Assembly (NCBI RefSeq): GCF_033547155.1
Contig: NZ_CP137892.1
Span: 992,001 to 1,056,000, forward strand
Direction: 5' to 3'
Source of the DNA: Pseudomonas benzenivorans
GTDB lineage: Bacteria > Pseudomonadota > Gammaproteobacteria > Pseudomonadales > Pseudomonadaceae
Length of the DNA: 64,000 nucleotides
The position numbers and the translations under genes were made by a program. The notes beneath the pieces were generated by a model. It worked only from the letters and a program-made list of their open reading frames with translations. It was not told the origin of the DNA and did no database searches. This document shows positions 62,992 to 64,000 of the stretch, piece by piece (the first letter of the stretch is position 1; the number at the start of each line of letters is the position of its first letter).

Positions 62992-63474
62992 ATGAGTGCC
63001 TTTCACGACCTCAATCTGCGTGCACTGGATGGCGAGGAGTTGCCGCTGGCTCCTTTCAAGGGGCAGGTGGTGCTGGTGGTCAACGTCGCCTCCAAGTGTG
63101 GCCTGACCCCGCAGTACGCCGGTCTGGAGAAGCTCTATCAGCAGTACCGCTCGCGTGGTTTCAGTGTGCTGGGGCTGCCGTGCAATCAGTTCGCCGGCCA
63201 GGAGCCGGAGAGCGAGACGGCCATTCGTGAGTTCTGCAGCCTGAACTACGGGGTGAGTTTTCCCCTGGGCAGCAAGCTGGAGGTCAACGGCCCCGAACGT
63301 CATCCGCTGTATCGCCTGCTGGCGGGCGAGGGCGCGGAGTTTCCCGGCGACATCACCTGGAATTTCGAGAAGTTTTTGGTGGGCCAGGATGGCCGGGTGT
63401 TGGCGCGGTTCTCGCCGCGTACCGCCCCGGACGACCCGGCCCTGGTCCAGGCCATCGAAAACGCCCTGAGCTGA
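62992..63474 (+). CDS. Glutathione peroxidase (cysteine type)
   Basis: 160 residues. Peroxidatic cysteine C36 in VNVASKCGLTPQY (not selenocysteine), conserved glutamine in NQFAGQEP, tryptophan in ITWNFEKFLV. Such bacterial enzymes usually work with thioredoxin. AAGGAG seven bases before the ATG. Confidence 0.95.
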   Translation: MSAFHDLNLRALDGEELPLAPFKGQVVLVVNVASKCGLTPQYAGLEKLYQQYRSRGFSVLGLPCNQFAGQEPESETAIREFCSLNYGVSFPLGSKLEVNGPERHPLYRLLAGEGAEFPGDITWNFEKFLVGQDGRVLARFSPRTAPDDPALVQAIENALS

Positions 63475-63482
63475 CTGGCGCC

Positions 63483-63517
63483 GCTCGCGTCGGCACCTGC
63501 GCCGCGCCGACGCGAGC
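63483..63517. other. Hairpin after glutathione peroxidase gene
   Basis: 12-bp perfect arms GCTCGCGTCGGC / GCCGACGCGAGC with an 11-base loop; no T-run, so terminator function is uncertain. Confidence 0.55.
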
Positions 63518-63691
63518 GTCGCTCTGCAACTTCGGCTATCAGCCGCTCTCCCGCTTTTTCTCGTGCCCACGGGCACGGCTTCCCGACCGATCCTCAGCCA
63601 TCCGGCCTGCACAGGCTTGGTGCTTTTCGTCGTTAATCACGGCCATCAATAGTGCTGGGCGGGCGAGACGACCGGTCATATGCTCGCCGCC

Positions 63692-64000
63692 ATGACCAGT
63701 AGCATCCGACTCGACAAGCGTGACCTGATCCTCGCCAAGGGCGCCGAGGTGATGACCCGGCGCGGCTACCACGGCGCCGGCGTGCAGGAGATCGTCCAGG
63801 CCGCCGGTGTGCCCAAGGGCAGCTTCTACCACTACTTCGCCAGCAAGGAGGACTTCGCCCTGCAGGCCCTGCAGCAGGTCTACGCGCCGCGCCTTGCGCG
63901 CTACGCCGAGGCCCTGGCGAATCCGGCGCTGAGTCCACGCCAGCGCATCCTCGATTATTACGCCGAGCTGGTGGCGCATTTCGCCCGCCAGGAGCGCCTC
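63692..64000 (+). CDS. TetR/AcrR-family regulator, 3'-truncated by window edge
   Basis: 103 residues visible. N-terminal helix-turn-helix: RDLILAKGAEVMTRRGYHGA, IVQAAGVPKGSFYHYFASKEDF, the TetR signature. The ligand domain is only begun. An in-frame ATG at 63680 could extend it by four residues. No ribosome site is strong. Possibly controls a neighbouring detoxification gene beyond the window. Confidence 0.9.
   Translation, partial: MTSSIRLDKRDLILAKGAEVMTRRGYHGAGVQEIVQAAGVPKGSFYHYFASKEDFALQALQQVYAPRLARYAEALANPALSPRQRILDYYAELVAHFARQERL

Noticed and set aside
62992..63474. Selenocysteine glutathione peroxidase
   Set aside because: The active-site codon is TGT (Cys), with no TGA in the frame.
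1..64000. tRNA genes, CRISPR arrays, insertion sequences, prophage, attachment sites
   Set aside because: No cloverleaf, no spaced direct-repeat array, no transposase or integrase gene was seen on either strand.

Overview
The window is a gene-dense, high-GC stretch of a Pseudomonas-type gammaproteobacterial chromosome. The protein families, the lexicon of regulators (LexA box, PilZ/GGDEF/HD-GYP proteins, MalT-like LuxR) and several short gene orders match what I remember of Pseudomonas aeruginosa PAO1: der / aminotransferase / amidohydrolase / leuA; fumarase / SadC-like cyclase / ferredoxin reductase / enoyl-CoA hydratase / pykA / universal stress protein; acyl-CoA ligase / DUF1302 / DUF1329 / LuxR; hprA / rsmC; pta / slyD / glutathione peroxidase. 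In PAO1 these blocks lie far apart, so this is a related but rearranged Pseudomonas, not P. aeruginosa itself (inference from memory). No rRNA, tRNA, CRISPR, phage or insertion sequence was seen.

Layout. 1-5.3 kb: the end of der, a PLP aminotransferase, an omega-amidase-like hydrolase, and leuA on the minus strand preceded by a leucine-rich 25-codon leader ORF. 5.7-12 kb: a sulfonate (taurine-type) dissimilation module ald-xsc-pta-DUF6506 followed by a YeiH-type anion exporter. 12-16.7 kb: LexA-controlled yebG, a periplasmic binding protein, and a sensor kinase / HD-GYP response regulator pair. 16.7-27 kb: fumarase, diguanylate cyclase, ferredoxin reductase, enoyl-CoA hydratase, pyruvate kinase, stress protein, small lipoproteins, a PilZ protein and malate:quinone oxidoreductase. 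27-37.7 kb: mostly single small genes (YajG lipoprotein, acyltransferase, zinc-ribbon protein, DUF2007, a degenerate SRAP protein, M48 protease, SDR protein, TMEM165/GDT1 transporter, rsmC, hprA, LysE exporter).

37.7-50.6 kb is the accessory-looking part. A minus-strand operon encodes a LuxI/FeeM-like N-acyltransferase, a SnoaL-like protein, a small haem-oxygenase-fold diiron-oxidase-like protein and a long-chain acyl-CoA synthetase. Across a 767-bp low-GC gap, the plus strand carries an acyl-CoA ligase, a DUF1302 outer-membrane protein, a DUF1329 protein and a MalT-like LuxR regulator. A repeated sequence, TGACTA plus 8-10 bases plus CAAGYG, occurs twice before DUF1302 and once in the divergent gap, so the two operons may share a regulator. 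Together they could make, export or sense an acylated small molecule; this is inference.

50.8-64 kb: a metallo-beta-lactamase-fold hydrolase, two tandem OmpA/glycine-zipper lipoproteins, a CHASE-type hybrid kinase with three receiver domains followed by a REC-PAS-GGDEF-EAL protein, an acyltransferase, full-length pta without a neighbouring ackA, a DUF3565 protein, slyD, a cysteine glutathione peroxidase and the start of a TetR regulator. The window is unusually rich in cyclic-di-GMP proteins (one HD-GYP, one GGDEF, one GGDEF-EAL, one PilZ).
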